Origin: Gentiana macrophylla
Taxonomy: Eukaryota; Streptophyta; Magnoliopsida; Gentianales; Gentianaceae
DNA: 64,000 nucleotides
Reading direction: 5' to 3'
NCBI GenBank assembly: GCA_026214975.1
Contig: CM047806.1
Coordinates: 104,665,345 to 104,729,344 of the forward strand
Shown here: piece by piece, positions 14,337-25,134 of the stretch
How positions within the stretch are numbered: position 1 is the stretch's first letter
Layout of the letters: each line of letters starts with the position of its first letter
Translations under genes and position numbers: made by a program
Notes under the pieces: generated by a model
The model's input: only the letters and a program-made list of their open reading frames with translations
The model's database searches: none
Told to the model about the DNA's origin: nothing

Positions 14337-14828
14337 TCAAGTCCACGAATTATCGAAAGCAGCGGAGGTAATCGCCAGAGAAAACTCTTTGAAATCGATC
14401 CTACCATCACCGTCAGTATCAGCCTCCCTAATCATCTCGGTGAGCTCCCCTGCCGTCAAGGCATGTCCAAGCCTCGCCATGGAATGAACCAGCTCCGCCG
14501 CGGTGATATATCCATCGCCGTCACGGTCAAACATTTGAAACAACTGCTTCAGCTGCTCCTCCGTGTAGGGTGATTTCTCCGGGAGGAGTTCCGGCGCCAC
14601 CAGAGACATAAACTCCGAAAACTCGATCATTCCATTGCTGTTCCTATCTGCCTTTTGGATCAATGTTTCGAGATGATCATTGCTAGGTTTTAGGCCGAGA
14701 GATCGGAGAAGCGAGCCGAGTTCCAGCTGTGTAAGACTGCCGTCCTTGTTCCGATCAAATGATCGGAAAATTTCTCGAAGCTCTGAAATCTGTTCATCAT
14801 CTAACTTCACCGGATCTTTGCTACTCAT
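14337..14828 (-). CDS. CML18: Calmodulin-like protein, CML18 type
   Basis: An intact, intronless 163-codon frame. It encodes a calmodulin-like calcium sensor expected to bind Ca2+ and then regulate target proteins; no catalytic activity is expected. Four EF-hand loops are visible at about residues 25-36 (DRNKDGSLTQLE), 61-72 (DRNSNGMIEFSE), 101-112 (DRDGDGYITAAE) and 137-148 (DTDGDGRIDFKE). Each has Asp at position 1, Gly at 6 and Glu at 12, so all four look competent. The linker ELLPEKSPYTEEQ and the C-terminal AITSAAFDNSW fit the plant CML18 subgroup, as does the length. No signal peptide or membrane segment is seen. The start was chosen because the frame begins there with family-like spacing to the first EF-hand and a TATA box lies about 340 bp upstream. 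It is the only clearly intact host gene here. Confidence 0.93.
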   Translation of the reverse strand: MSSKDPVKLDDEQISELREIFRSFDRNKDGSLTQLELGSLLRSLGLKPSNDHLETLIQKADRNSNGMIEFSEFMSLVAPELLPEKSPYTEEQLKQLFQMFDRDGDGYITAAELVHSMARLGHALTAGELTEMIREADTDGDGRIDFKEFSLAITSAAFDNSWT

Positions 14829-15308
14829 TCTTGAATTTAATCAATTAATCAAACACTAAAATAAACAAATAAATTCATTACTTAAAAATTCATAAGCAGA
14901 AAATCAAAAAATATAAAAGGAAAATCGAAACAATCATTCACATACATCAAACTTTCTTCTGTGCTTTCATTAAAAGAAGAAAAATCTTAACAGTCGGAAC
15001 ATGAAGATGTATTCATGCAGGAATTTTCAGCTGCGGGATGATGCTCGTAATCTGAGTAATCTAGAAGTTTGGAATTCGTTAGTGATCCACCTCTTTCGAT
15101 GGATCTTTTGAATCGGGAACTTAACTTTCACGGAGTTAACAGATACATTTCCAACGGTTTAGCTCTATATATTTATAGAGGGGCTAGAGAGTAAGTAGGC
15201 TCCCTATTCCGTTTCATTGTCCAAAAAAAAAAAAAAAAACCGGCCTCTATGATTCTATCGCCAACATTAATTTGCTATTGATATTCTTTTATTTATTACT
15301 ACTCCCCC

Positions 15309-15311
<3 letters not shown>
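14829..15311 (-). promoter_or_regulatory. Upstream region of the CML gene with TATA box
   Basis: On the minus strand ctctataaatatatag (about 15165-15180) is a good TATA box. Transcription would start near 15140, giving a 5' UTR of about 310 nt before the ATG at 14828. A-runs and a (TA)n tract (15312-15358) lie further upstream. No specific transcription-factor site is claimed. Confidence 0.5.

Positions 15312-15358
<47 letters not shown>
15312..15358. repeat. (TA)n microsatellite
   Basis: Perfect TA/AT repeat of 47 bp upstream of the CML gene. Confidence 0.95.
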
Positions 15359-15361
<3 letters not shown>

Positions 15362-15739
15362 GCAGAGAAGAAAAATCATAAAGATTAAGAAAATAATTAA
15401 TATGTGTATTGGAAATATATTTTTATTGGAGATGTAAATGTTTTTTGGTAGAAAAGAGCTTTTTAGATTGGGAATGTGTTTTTTTTATCAAGATGTAAAT
15501 ATTTTGTTGGTAATGGAAGAAAAATAATAAACGCCAGATTGGAAATGTAAAATGACAGATAAATAAAAAAATGGTAAAAACTGAAATGTGTAAATAATCT
15601 AACCACACACAAAAAGTGTGAAAATAATCTAACCGTAATTTTTTTTTTTCAAAACTACATCATTTTGGTAATAATGTGTAAATTCAAATGCTATTGACCT
15701 CAAGTACTTGAGAGGATCTAAATCCACTTCCCACCACCC

Positions 15740-16065
15740 CAAATTTGCTTTTCTGCACCACGGTACGTGCGTCAACGCCACTGACGTTTTGTTTCGCTAA
15801 CAACGTCAGTGAGTCTGACATTTTTCATCAATTATAAATTTATAACTATAATTTCAATGTCACTGATTTAGTATTGAAAACCAACGTCAATGTCAGTGAC
15901 GCCCGTACCGAAAACAAGCGACAATGAAACAAATGTTATGATGCACAAAAATAATAAAAATATTATGGTGGTGCCAAAAGTAATTTTAAAAGTGCATGAA
16001 GTAAATGTGTTAATTGAAGTGAAAACATGGTGCCAATAGAAATCGCCTAAAAGAATTGTTGTTTA
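15740..16065. repeat. ACGTCA/TGACGT-rich repeat, copy 1
   Basis: This noncoding block is dense in cactgacgtt, aacgtcagtg and gtcagtgacg motifs arranged as short inverted pairs, followed by a tail with tggtggtgccaaaa and atggtgccaatag. Related blocks lie at 55796-56045 and 56980-57265. Compared with the third copy, one arm is inverted and swapped in order. No target duplication or coding capacity was identified. Confidence 0.7.
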
Positions 16066-16097
16066 TTATTTAATGGAGTTTTTATTTCCAAAAAAAC

Positions 16098-16700
16098 TAC
16101 ATTCGTCCCAAAATATAATTCATCATATATTTTTTATATGTCTTACAATGACAAATTTTATGGCGGCCATTGACCAAAAATCTCAATCTTGATTTTGATA
16201 GTTGAAAATTCATCTATATACGCTCAATCATTAATGTGGTGACACATGTCCTTTGAGTTTGATGATCATTGATAACCATAAAATTTCCCGTCTCACAATC
16301 ATGGGCGGATCTAGGAATTGGTCTCATAGGTGTAACCGGAGCTGAAAAATGTATGTTTAATCCATAATTTTGTTTCAGTAGGGTCACCGGAGCCTAAAAT
16401 TGCATTTTTTTAACAACAAATCAAAATATTTTAACAACAAAATTATATCGTTTTAATATAAAAATTTCTCCGGATCACAGCGGGATCACGTGACCTCACC
16501 CTAACAAAGCCTCTGCTCACGATATAGGTCATTCTACGTCACCAATGCATCATTTATTACCGTCACTTATTTTGAACGGAGTACTTAACAAGTACTGTAT
16601 TAATGATAGTCACATTTAACCTTCGAATTTACAACATTAAACTTCTTTTTTAATATGTGTAAAAATTCTTAGAATGCCTTATATTTTGGGACGGATAGTA
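16098..16700. mobile_element. MITE-like TIR element with a nested insert
   Basis: The ends tacattcgtcccaaaatata and tatattttgggacggatagta are inverted and resemble Stowaway-type ends. Inside, about 16307-16523 (gggcggatctaggaa ... caaagcctctgctca) has its own gcggatc/cctctgc-type inverted ends and looks like a second, nested element. No coding sequence. Confidence 0.6.
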
Positions 16701-16919
16701 CTATTTATTGTTTTTTTCTACGTCTATTTTTGTTTATAACGATGTTAGAATAAGAAAGCACTCCATTATTATTTTTTAAATCACTTTATTAACGGGCCCA
16801 CTAAGAGGCAACCGAGCAAAAGTAAATTAGTTAACTAATAAACAAAACAAAGTGAATAATAATGTGATAACATGACGAATCTTGTGGATCTTGTGGTTGT
16901 TTAATTATGAGGTGGTGGA

Positions 16920-17866
16920 CAGAAATTGGAAAATCAGATTGTGTCAGGCCTGACACTTGCAAATCAGATCATGCCTTTTCTGACATGGAAAATCAGGTAA
17001 ACGTAAGGATCTCTGCGTTCAAACGTAGAGATCCTTACGTCCAAACGTAAGGAAATTCAAACCAAATCTCATACAAAAAGCACTCAAAACAGATTCCTTA
17101 CGTTTAAACGTAAGGATCCTTACGTTTGAACGTAGAGATCCTTACGTTTAAACGTAAGGAACGTAAGGATTCCTTACGTTTAAACGTAGAGAAATTCTTG
17201 TCCACATGATTTTTTTTTTTTTTTCCTGAAAATATAAGTCGATAAGTTTTGGAAAGAATGATGAAGAATGGACAATGACAAAAGAAAAGATCTCAATTAA
17301 GTAATCTGACAAAAAAATTTGTGTATAAAAAGAAAGTAAACGGACGAATTTAATTTTTTTTACATAAAAGATAAATTTATTTTAAAAAAAACTGTATGTG
17401 CCCGGAACTATAAAAAAACATTAAAAGAAATAAAAATATAACGCATGTTCACCCATCAATCATTATAATGCACATTCATTTACTTATTATATATAGACAC
17501 TGTGCTATCACATTAAATTTCCGTATATTAATCCTATAGAAGATTGTTTGTTTCAGAAAAAAAAAAATGAAAAAAAAAATTCACGTGGACAAGAATTTCT
17601 CTACGTTTAAACGTAAGGAATCCTTACGTTCCTTACGTTTAAATGTAAGGATTCCTTACGTTTAAACGTAAGGATCTTTACGTTCAAACGTAATGAATCT
17701 GTGTTGAGTGCTTTTTGTATGAGATTTGGTTTGAATTTCCTTACGTTTGGGCGTAAGGATCTCTACGCTTGAACGTAGAGATCCTTACGCTTACTGATTT
17801 TCCATGTCGAAAAGGCATGACTGATTTGCAAGTGTCGCCCGACACAACCCGATTTTCCAATTTCTG
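16920..17866. mobile_element. Fold-back Mutator-like element, non-autonomous
   Basis: Left arm 16920-17209 and right arm 17581-17866 are inverted repeats of each other over about 290 bp with few mismatches, separated by an AT-rich 371-bp centre. Both ends are flanked by the identical 9-bp sequence ggtggtgga (16911-16919 and 17867-17875). Long TIRs plus a 9-bp target duplication are characteristic of Mutator-like elements; no transposase is encoded. Each arm carries several variants of the palindrome CCTTACGTTTAAACGTAAGG, and the outer part of the left arm holds the palindrome gtgtcaggcctgacac. Transcription through the element would give a long hairpin RNA. Confidence 0.85.
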
Positions 17867-17896
17867 GGTGGTGGAAGGGAATTCATGTTCCACACT

Positions 17897-18121
17897 AGAA
17901 GGATAACAGCTATAAAAGTTTGTTATTATTATGATAGATTCTCAACATTAGATTTGGTGCAGTACAAAAGTATATATCTAAGACTGCCACCTCATACACA
18001 TACAATTACACAAATACCCCAACACTCATACGTATATCACTTCCAACTCTCCCTCTCACTAGATGTCCTACTAACAACATTTAGTTTGGTTCTGAAAGTG
18101 CTGAATTGACTGAAAGGTAGA
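17897..18121 (-). mobile_element. Copia A 3' LTR fragment
   Basis: The segment ctataaaagtttgttattat...cacatacaattacacaaatacc is the reverse complement of the sequence at about 50890-51045, with only a few differences. That second copy sits just before a copia gag, so both are LTR pieces. Here it lies downstream of the minus-strand copia RNase H and is therefore most simply the 3' LTR of that element, broken at 18121 by the insertion that follows. Confidence 0.75.
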
Positions 18122-18122
18122 C

Positions 18123-19160
18123 AGGGCCGGCCATCATATGTTTTTGGCTTAAGGCCAATCCCCGAATTGGGCTTTTCAGTTGAACTTGTTTTTTTTTAAA
18201 CATATATATCGCGTTTTTAACATCAGTAAATACAAATTCAATATGAGCAACTTGTTTTATTGATCATCAAATTAAGTGATTAAGTGATCAAAACAAAGCT
18301 GATAACTAAACAGATTAAGCAAGAGGTTTAGCCAACCACAAAAGATATTGTGCAGGTTTGAGTTATGATAATAAAAAGCAGGTAATCAAAAGTTGAATAT
18401 TCAAGAAAGATATGCAGGTGACTTAAAAGGATTCAAGCAAGAAATTTGTTATTATATCAAGAGGTTTAGTGCTTATGGAAACAATCAGTAAACAATAAGC
18501 TATCTTGATCAAGTGCAGATAACACAAAAAATTATCTCAAACAAAATGACTAGAAAGGCTCAAGATCAATTCAAGATAATGCACTATATTTTATTCACAA
18601 AGTCTGTTTTTTTTGTTTTGACTAGAAAGGCTCAAGATCAATTCAAAATACAAAATTTCTCAGATTCATTTCTACATTAATGTAGATTATGATTACTTAA
18701 AATGCAAAGAGTTACAAAACTTGCAATTCAAATTTGAGTACAAACTAAAACCTGATCCAACAAATATTAAGTTGAACAACCTAATGCTAGCCTCGCTTGA
18801 TTCTAAGAATGATAGTCTAAACTAAGAGCTAAGACTATCAATCATGTAAATCAATTTTGAGTACGGTGGCCTAGCAGATCAACAAGAAAAGATTAACAAT
18901 AGGTCTACTGGTCTAATACACAAAGATATTATACAACTGATCACACAACAAGAGCTCAACTACAGATGCAGTTCAGCAGATCACACATTGTCAAAAAAAA
19001 TTTGGGCCTTTATAAAAGAAAAAACATATTATATTAGGTTGGATTGGATTGAATCTACACGAATTTTTTAATTCTTTTAGCGAAACATGTACCGTTGGGC
19101 CTCCCGGCACTGTTAGGCTTAAGACCCGGGTCTCGCCGGCCTCACTGTAGGGCCGGCCCT
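18123..19160. mobile_element. Non-autonomous element with AGGGCCGGCC ends
   Basis: It starts agggccggccatc and ends with agggccggccct, whose terminal ten bases are the inverted match. The interior is AT-rich and noncoding, with a direct repeat of tgactagaaaggctcaagat at 18547 and 18619. It interrupts copia A at the end of RNase H. I could not find a clean target duplication, so the superfamily is open. A shorter relative is at 8572-9110. Confidence 0.55.
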
Positions 19161-19736
19161 AGCTTTAGTTAGAGCATCTGCAACTTGAACTTCAGATGGT
19201 ATGTAGCTCACAGATAATTCCTTGTTCAGGATTCTGTCTCTAACAAAGTGGACATCCACTTCAATATGCTTTGTTCTAGCATGGTAAACTGGATTTTGTG
19301 CAAGAGAAGCATCCCCCAAACTGTCACACCAAGCCATAGGAGCCTTGGACATTCTGATCTTCATTTCTTTTAGTAACTGACTGATCCAGGACAATTCTGC
19401 AGACAGATTGGCTATAGACCTGTCTTCTGATTCAGTACTAGATCTAGATACCACAGCTTGCTTCTTAGAGCACCAAGAAACTAAAAAGGAACCAAGAAAA
19501 ACACAGTAACTTGTTACAGATTTCCTGTCTGAAGGATAACAAGCCCAATTAGCATCAGAGAAGCCCTGTAGATGCACTGAACCACCAGTTGGAAGGAATA
19601 GACTATAATGCAGTGTTCTATTTACATACCTGAGCAATTTCTTCAGTGCACCCCAATGTTCCACAGTTGGAGCCTGCATAAAGTGGCTTAGATAGTTTAC
19701 AGGATAGGCTAGATCTGGTCTAGTAGATGTAAGGAA
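19161..19736 (-). pseudogene. Copia A RNase H domain
   Basis: The minus-strand frame contains the copia RNase H landmarks HWGALKKLLRYV, GFSDANWACYPSDRKS, the SRSSTESE box, ARTKHIEVDVHFVRD and the end SEVQVADALTKA. The last few dozen residues, stop and 3' UTR are missing because the element at 18123-19160 interrupts them; the final residues of the open frame come from that insert. It belongs to the element continued at 19737-21048 and 47943-49470. Confidence 0.9.
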
Positions 19737-20530
19737 CTATAGGCCTCCAATAGCACTTCTATACACAAAAGGGTTTTTCATAAGGTCCCCTTGACCTGGG
19801 CTTAAGTGACTTCCAACTGTCATGGGAATGTTGCAAGGTTTGATGTTTTCCATGTTCAGTCTCTTCAATAACTGACCATCATAATGTTCTTGAGACAAGG
19901 TTAGACCTGTGGAATCTCTAAAAGCTTGCATCCTTAGGAAGTGAGAGATAGGTCCCAAATCTTTCAAGGCAAACTTAGAGTTCGGCATTTGTATAAACTT
20001 TTGAATCAGAGAATCTGAATTGCCAGTCACCAGAATATCAACCACATAGATTAGAACATATAATCTCTTAACACAAACAATGAGTTGTCTGCCCTAGACC
20101 GAGTAAAACCCCAAAGTATCATTTGAGATCTGAGAGCAGCAAACCAGGCCCTAGGAGCTTGTTTGAGTCCATACAAAGCTTTTTTAAGATTACATACAAA
20201 CTACAACTTACAAGGTTCTTCAAAACCTTCAGGCTGTGGCATATATATATCTTCATCAATTGGTCCATTCAGGAAGACATTATTAATATCAACTTGCCTG
20301 ATGAACCATTTGAAGATAACTGCAATAGAAAGTACAACCCTTCCGGTGGAAGCTTTTGCAACAGGACTAAAGGTCTCAGTAAAGTCCACCACACACTTCT
20401 GCAAATACCCTTTTGCAACCAGTCTAGATTTATGCTTTAGAACAGTGCCATCTGGTCTTAGTTTCAACTTAAAAACTCATCTGTCCCCTACTAAATTCTG
20501 ACATGTTGCTGCTGGAACCAAATCCCTAGT
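19737..20530 (-). pseudogene. Copia A reverse transcriptase domain, catalytically dead
   Basis: In order on the minus strand: [20 protein letters not shown], the [11 protein letters not shown] motif, then after a frame interruption the polymerase box, FALKDLGPISHFL and the C-terminal SAIGGL. The catalytic box reads YVVD rather than YVDD (20041-20060), so one of the two metal-binding aspartates is lost. Stops and frameshifts confirm a pseudogene. Confidence 0.9.
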
Positions 20531-21048
20531 GTGGTTTTGTTTTAGAGCTTGAAACTCTTCCTCCATGGCTTGTTTCCACTATGGACTATTTAGGGCCTCG
20601 GATACTCTAACAGGTTCAGAAAGATGAGCAGGGAGATTTGATTGAGTAATGGATGAATGGTAGGCTTTAAGCTTGAAGATCCCACTTTTGGATCTTGTCT
20701 GCATAGGATGCCCTGTAGGTTTATGAGGAACTGGATTTGGAATAGGACTTTCATGAGTGGAAGAGGAAGAGCTACTCTCAGTCCCATGGTCAGACACTTG
20801 TGGGGAATCATGATAAGGAGCAGGAGAGGACCTAGGGTTTTGACTGGATGACCGGTTGACCTCAACACTACACTCATGTAGATCACATGCCACAGGGAAG
20901 ACACTGAAATGTTGCCCAAAAGGTGTAACATGAGGTGTGGTAATGTTTTGGTCTTCTAATGGTTGAGAGACAACACTTCCAGGATCACAAACACTAGGAT
21001 TAGGATCAGAAAAGTTGAAAGGTAAGTGAAAAGTGTTGACCAGGTTAG
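20531..21048 (-). pseudogene. Copia A integrase-RT linker, up to the Tat insertion
   Basis: A Ser/Pro-rich stretch with the motif HPMQTRSKSGI, typical of the spacer between integrase and RT in copia polyproteins. The open frame extends past 21048 only by reading into the Tat LTR. The preceding coding part continues at 47943. Confidence 0.8.
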
Positions 21049-21594
21049 TGATAGGCCGGGCCGCCGACAGCCGCACATAGGCGCCCGGTGACCAGAGAGA
21101 GCAGGAACGGCCAGGCCTTCGCCCCTCGAGCATGACCACGCCGGAAACGGGCCTTAACAACAGGCCCATGATGAGCATAGGGGTGAGATATCCATACGAT
21201 GGTCTCTACCTCGAACACCAAGAGACTCTGGACTGACGATCAGGCCGACCCGCTAAGGATATGGGACGACCATCCACGGATCCGCGTCGCCTACGCTCAT
21301 ATTAGATCTTAGCCGCCACCGCAGATTTAATTGTACTATGTCCTTAGTTGTAATTATGTTGAATGTAAGTCGGTCCATACCCTATAAATAGGGCTCCATG
21401 TATCATTCATAAACAAGGTTTAATATATGAAAATCAGGCAAAACTCTGCCTCTTCAACAATACTTTTTACTTATATTACACCACCGCCGGAACTCTTTAG
21501 TTCCGCCTTACATCACCATCCACGTACACAAATCATAGCTAGATATCCTTCACTAATCATCCACTGAACACCCTTGATAATTTCGACGTTATCA
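21049..21594 (+). repeat. Tat 5' LTR
   Basis: Begins tgataggccggg and ends cgacgttatca. It matches 47382-47937 along its length with scattered substitutions and a short indel near the start. A TATA box (ccctataaatag, 21380-21391) sets the likely transcription start near 21415. Confidence 0.93.
21380..21391 (+). promoter_or_regulatory. TATA box in Tat 5' LTR
   Basis: ccctataaatag is conserved at the same place in the 3' LTR (about 47723-47734, ccttataaatag) and sits in the position expected for the LTR promoter. Confidence 0.6.
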
Positions 21595-21612
21595 ATTGGC
21601 TCCGTTACCGGG
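21595..21612 (+). promoter_or_regulatory. Tat primer-binding site
   Basis: attggctccgttaccggg directly follows the 5' LTR. It resembles the tggcgccgttgccggg site (tRNA-Asp type) usual for Tat and Athila elements, with two changes. Confidence 0.7.
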
Positions 21613-24174
21613 AAAATCAAGGTTTTATAGCCTACCTCCGGCTTACGGATCATCCACAGTTCCAAAGATATACGGAGGCCCCAGGAAGAAATCAGTCTTC
21701 CCCCAGGCCTTCCTCACGGTTCCTTCATCGGAAAGCTCAGCTCTCACCCGCTCGCATCTGAAATCTCATTTCAGCGCTCGAATAATCTTGAAACAAGGTA
21801 ACCTCCCCGATTTCTTGCTCAGAATCACGAGTTTGCGCTTAAATCATCACCTCCCTCGTGACCTTTGTGCAAAGAAACTCATCGGAGTTGGCATTGCACG
21901 TTTCCTGGCCGGAAAACTACTTTCAGAGATTTTAGTTTGTTGTTCATAACTGTTTATCCACGCAAATGGATTAAGGACACGTGAATCTGTTGAGCTTGTT
22001 CTTCTTGAGAAGTCGACGCTCTTGACATTTTCACGTTAAGAAAAGGACCAAAGTCACGCTCACTATTTTGGCTGTTGTTATAGCGTTATTTTGGCCGAAT
22101 TTTGTATACACTCGAGTTTTTGGATATGATCGGCCTTTTCTAAGTGTCCAATCTCACCGGCAGTGTACCGGGTCAACTGTAGCCTAGAATTGGTGAGTCA
22201 AAGTCGTATCCCACAGGGAATCTGGTCGTGTACCAAAGTCGGTCTCGTCCCTAGTTCAGGTCAACACAATAATTGAACTTGGTGATTTGTCAGATCACCG
22301 GTTCTAACAACTAAATAAACATAAGAGAAAAGATTTTAAACTACGAAAAACAAGATAGCCGAGCTATGATCCATCCAACTACTCTCTAACCTTAACTCGT
22401 TTCCGGAAGTGTTTCGACAAACTCTAATGTTCTCGGCATCGTTGAAGGGTGTCGTCTCCTGTTTCCGAAAATAGACATTAATTCAATAATCTACCCTCTT
22501 ATGTTAGGTTCAACAGTCCGCCTCATTGTCACTCAAAGGGTGTCATTTCCTAATTCCGAGTATAGACATTAATTCAATAATCTACCCTCCTATGTCAGTT
22601 CAACAAATTCACCGACCGGATTTAATCGACCCGACACGGTCTACGACTCCATGACGCTCATTAACAATGATATAAACCTCACACACTAAATCGAATCACG
22701 AATAACTCGGTCGGTTTTACTGGGTGATCCTAGAACCCTTTTCCCGTATCCTCTCGCAAAATACATATGTAAAGAAGACACGTGAAATACGATTATCGAG
22801 TAATTAATTCGACAAAATTCATTTAGAATAAGTTCTAGAACGATAACAACACCGAGAATCTAACAATCATAACATCAAAACACTTCAATCAACGAGCTAA
22901 GGATTCGATTTCGAAGGCTATCACATAACTCGACTATTGGGCTATTAGCTACTCATTCTACTAAGAAATAACAAGAAATCAACAATAAAAATAACACAAA
23001 CAAGATTAAAATCAAGAACAAGAAAGGAAAACGAATTACCAAATATATTATAGGCCGTCGAAAATCGATCCACCGAACGAAACCCGTCAATAACACGTCG
23101 AGCTATCTTCGAGAATCAACAGATTACAAAATTCTAAGCCTAATCTAAGCTAATATATCTACAAACTAATCTAAACTAAGGAAAATCGCAGACTAAGTGC
23201 AGAAAACGAGTTGGGAAGAATGTGGTGTGGATCTAGATCCAAAATGGGGGTATTTATAGTGTTTAATGAGTTCTGGACGCTAGGCGAGTGCCTGTACAAA
23301 CAGGCGGCCGACTGTCAGATTTTTCCCTTCACAAAACCTATCAGCAACTTTCTAAGCCAAAAACCGCATTTTTAGGCGGGCGCCTATGGTGACAGGCCCT
23401 CAGAAAAATAGCCATAACTTTGTTTGTAGACCTACGATTTGAGTGATTCAAGATGCGTAGGAAATCTCATTCAATTGTCTACAATTTTCATGAAGATGTC
23501 CAGCCCATAAAATGCCTCTAAGGTGGATCAAAATGCAGATAAATGGACGGTATGGTTGTAGTACCACCGCGTTTTGATCCGTTTGAACGTTTAAATTTCG
23601 GGCACACTTTCCAATCCTCGTATCTCGCCTTCCAGATATCTCAAACACTTAAGTCCTATAAAAAATCACAACAAATACCACACATAATCCCTACAGGACA
23701 CTCAGGCGACTGAGAGTATAGTAAATTACTCCGAAAAAGACCGAGAATCCCGGACTTTACGTCCTAGGTCCCGAAATGATAACCAAGATGTAAATACATC
23801 AAAATACAATCAAATGTCCCCGGAAACATATAAAATGAGGTATAAACGGGGTATAATCACATAGTAAATGATAGTCAATTTGACTCTCATCAGGATACTA
23901 CGTCAAATAGAGCTCGTGTTGTTGTGTTGCATTATTTCTTTGTATCTACGGAAAAATATACCAGGCCTCACGCTTGAGAAATCGTAGTTGCTCCCTGGAT
24001 TCTGATATCCATACATCGGCACCGTCATCAGATCCGCCGGAAAGGTTACTTTCGACAAAATCCCCGACACACCGCCTGTGTGCTCAGATAGTACAAGGTT
24101 GGTGAGTGTCAGAATGGTTGAAAACTAGAGTTCTTTTTGGCATCTAGCGCGGACAATCAATCAGAGCTTGACAC
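21613..24174 (+). other. Tat leader region, no supported gene
   Basis: Apart from the solo LTR at 22127-23892 the leader is short. A plus-strand frame at 21596-21949 starts inside the primer-binding site and shows no known domain; I do not call it a gene, although some Tat-clade elements (Ogre) carry an extra ORF upstream of gag. Confidence 0.4.
22127..23892 (-). mobile_element. Solo LTR, 1.77 kb, with ggata duplication
   Basis: The segment starts TGATCGG and ends CTCATCA (TG...CA) and is flanked by ggata on both sides (22122-22126 and 23893-23897). No coding sequence, primer-binding site or second LTR is inside, so it is best read as a solo LTR from unequal recombination. The motif gtcgtatcccacagggaat near its left end and the tgatgagagtc start on the minus strand suggest minus orientation. 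The parent family is not otherwise present in the window. Confidence 0.75.
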
Positions 24175-25129
24175 ATGGAAGGGACGAATGACGCTACCCA
24201 TGTTCCACCTACCCCAAGAAAGGGGACCACGCGAGATTTCCCTCGCCAGGATAACTTGGATACTATGTTTGAGAATCCCACCGCAGGATGGGACGATTCT
24301 CATCCGGACAGGTCAAAACTCAGTGTCGACGCAAGAACTATAATAAATCAAATGAGATCCATCTCTGGGGACAATACGAGAAATTCGGCTCCGAACCGCT
24401 CTGGCCTCTCACGCGGGAAAGGTATAGAGGGAGCATCGAAGAAACATGAAAATAGAATGGCCGTTCCGGAAAAAATCCCAATGGTAGAGGAAGCCCCGGC
24501 GGCCATGACTCCGGAGGCAAAATCAGCACTAGCCTACGCCGAATACGTAAAGCAAGTGTATCTGGCGAACTTACGCATGGACGCCTGTGGTCTCCCACTC
24601 ATGACAGCCGATGAACAGCTCCCCGTCCCCTCAGGGCACGAGATCGTGGCTCCCCATAAGAACCAGGCGGCTCCCATGCGCGAACCAACAGGGGTCGACG
24701 TAGAGGGAAGTGAATACTCATTGGCAGGGAAAAGAAAAAGAATGTGCCAGAGAAAAGCATGGATAGGGGTTTGGCCCTAGACAGATTACACCACCCTGGG
24801 AAAATGGGGCTCCATCAACGCCTGGGCCCTGTCCACCCTGAAAGGAACGTGATTCCACGTCTTGAGGCCAAAGACCCCCGCGACGTACGACTGATCATTA
24901 ATAATAAAAGGGCAGAGCAAGATGTGGAGTCGATCTACTATACAGATTCAGAGGACATCATCCATAAAAGGTTGGTTCCCATAAAGCATGCCGAACCCAA
25001 GAAGAATGACCGGTTAGAAAAAATGGAAAGAGAAATCTCAGAGCTTAAGAAAGCAAAGCAAGATGAGAAACCTGACCCGACTCAAGGGATCGATGTTCTC
25101 TCAGATGAAATACTGGATTCGCTGCCCTC
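24175..25129 (+). pseudogene. Tat gag, N-terminal part
   Basis: Two overlapping frames (24175-24780, then 24744 onward) are joined by a frameshift near 24750-24780. The first is Pro/Glu-rich; the second has a charged helical stretch (KMEREISELKKAKQDEK) and ends DEILDSLPSR, the usual lead-in to the gag core. The nested element at 25135-34605 cuts the reading frame here. It continues in the same frame at 34611 if the insert and one copy of its target duplication are left out. Confidence 0.8.
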
Positions 25130-25134
25130 GAGGT

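Noticed and set aside
15740..16065. Short inverted pairs read as a microRNA precursor
   Set aside because: Arms are too short and too many alternative pairings exist; better described as a repeat family.
20579..21178. 199-codon frame as one protein
   Set aside because: It is a chimera of Tat LTR and the copia linker created by the insertion.
21596..21949. 117-codon frame at the start of the Tat leader as an extra upstream ORF
   Set aside because: It begins inside the primer-binding site and shows no similarity I can recognise.
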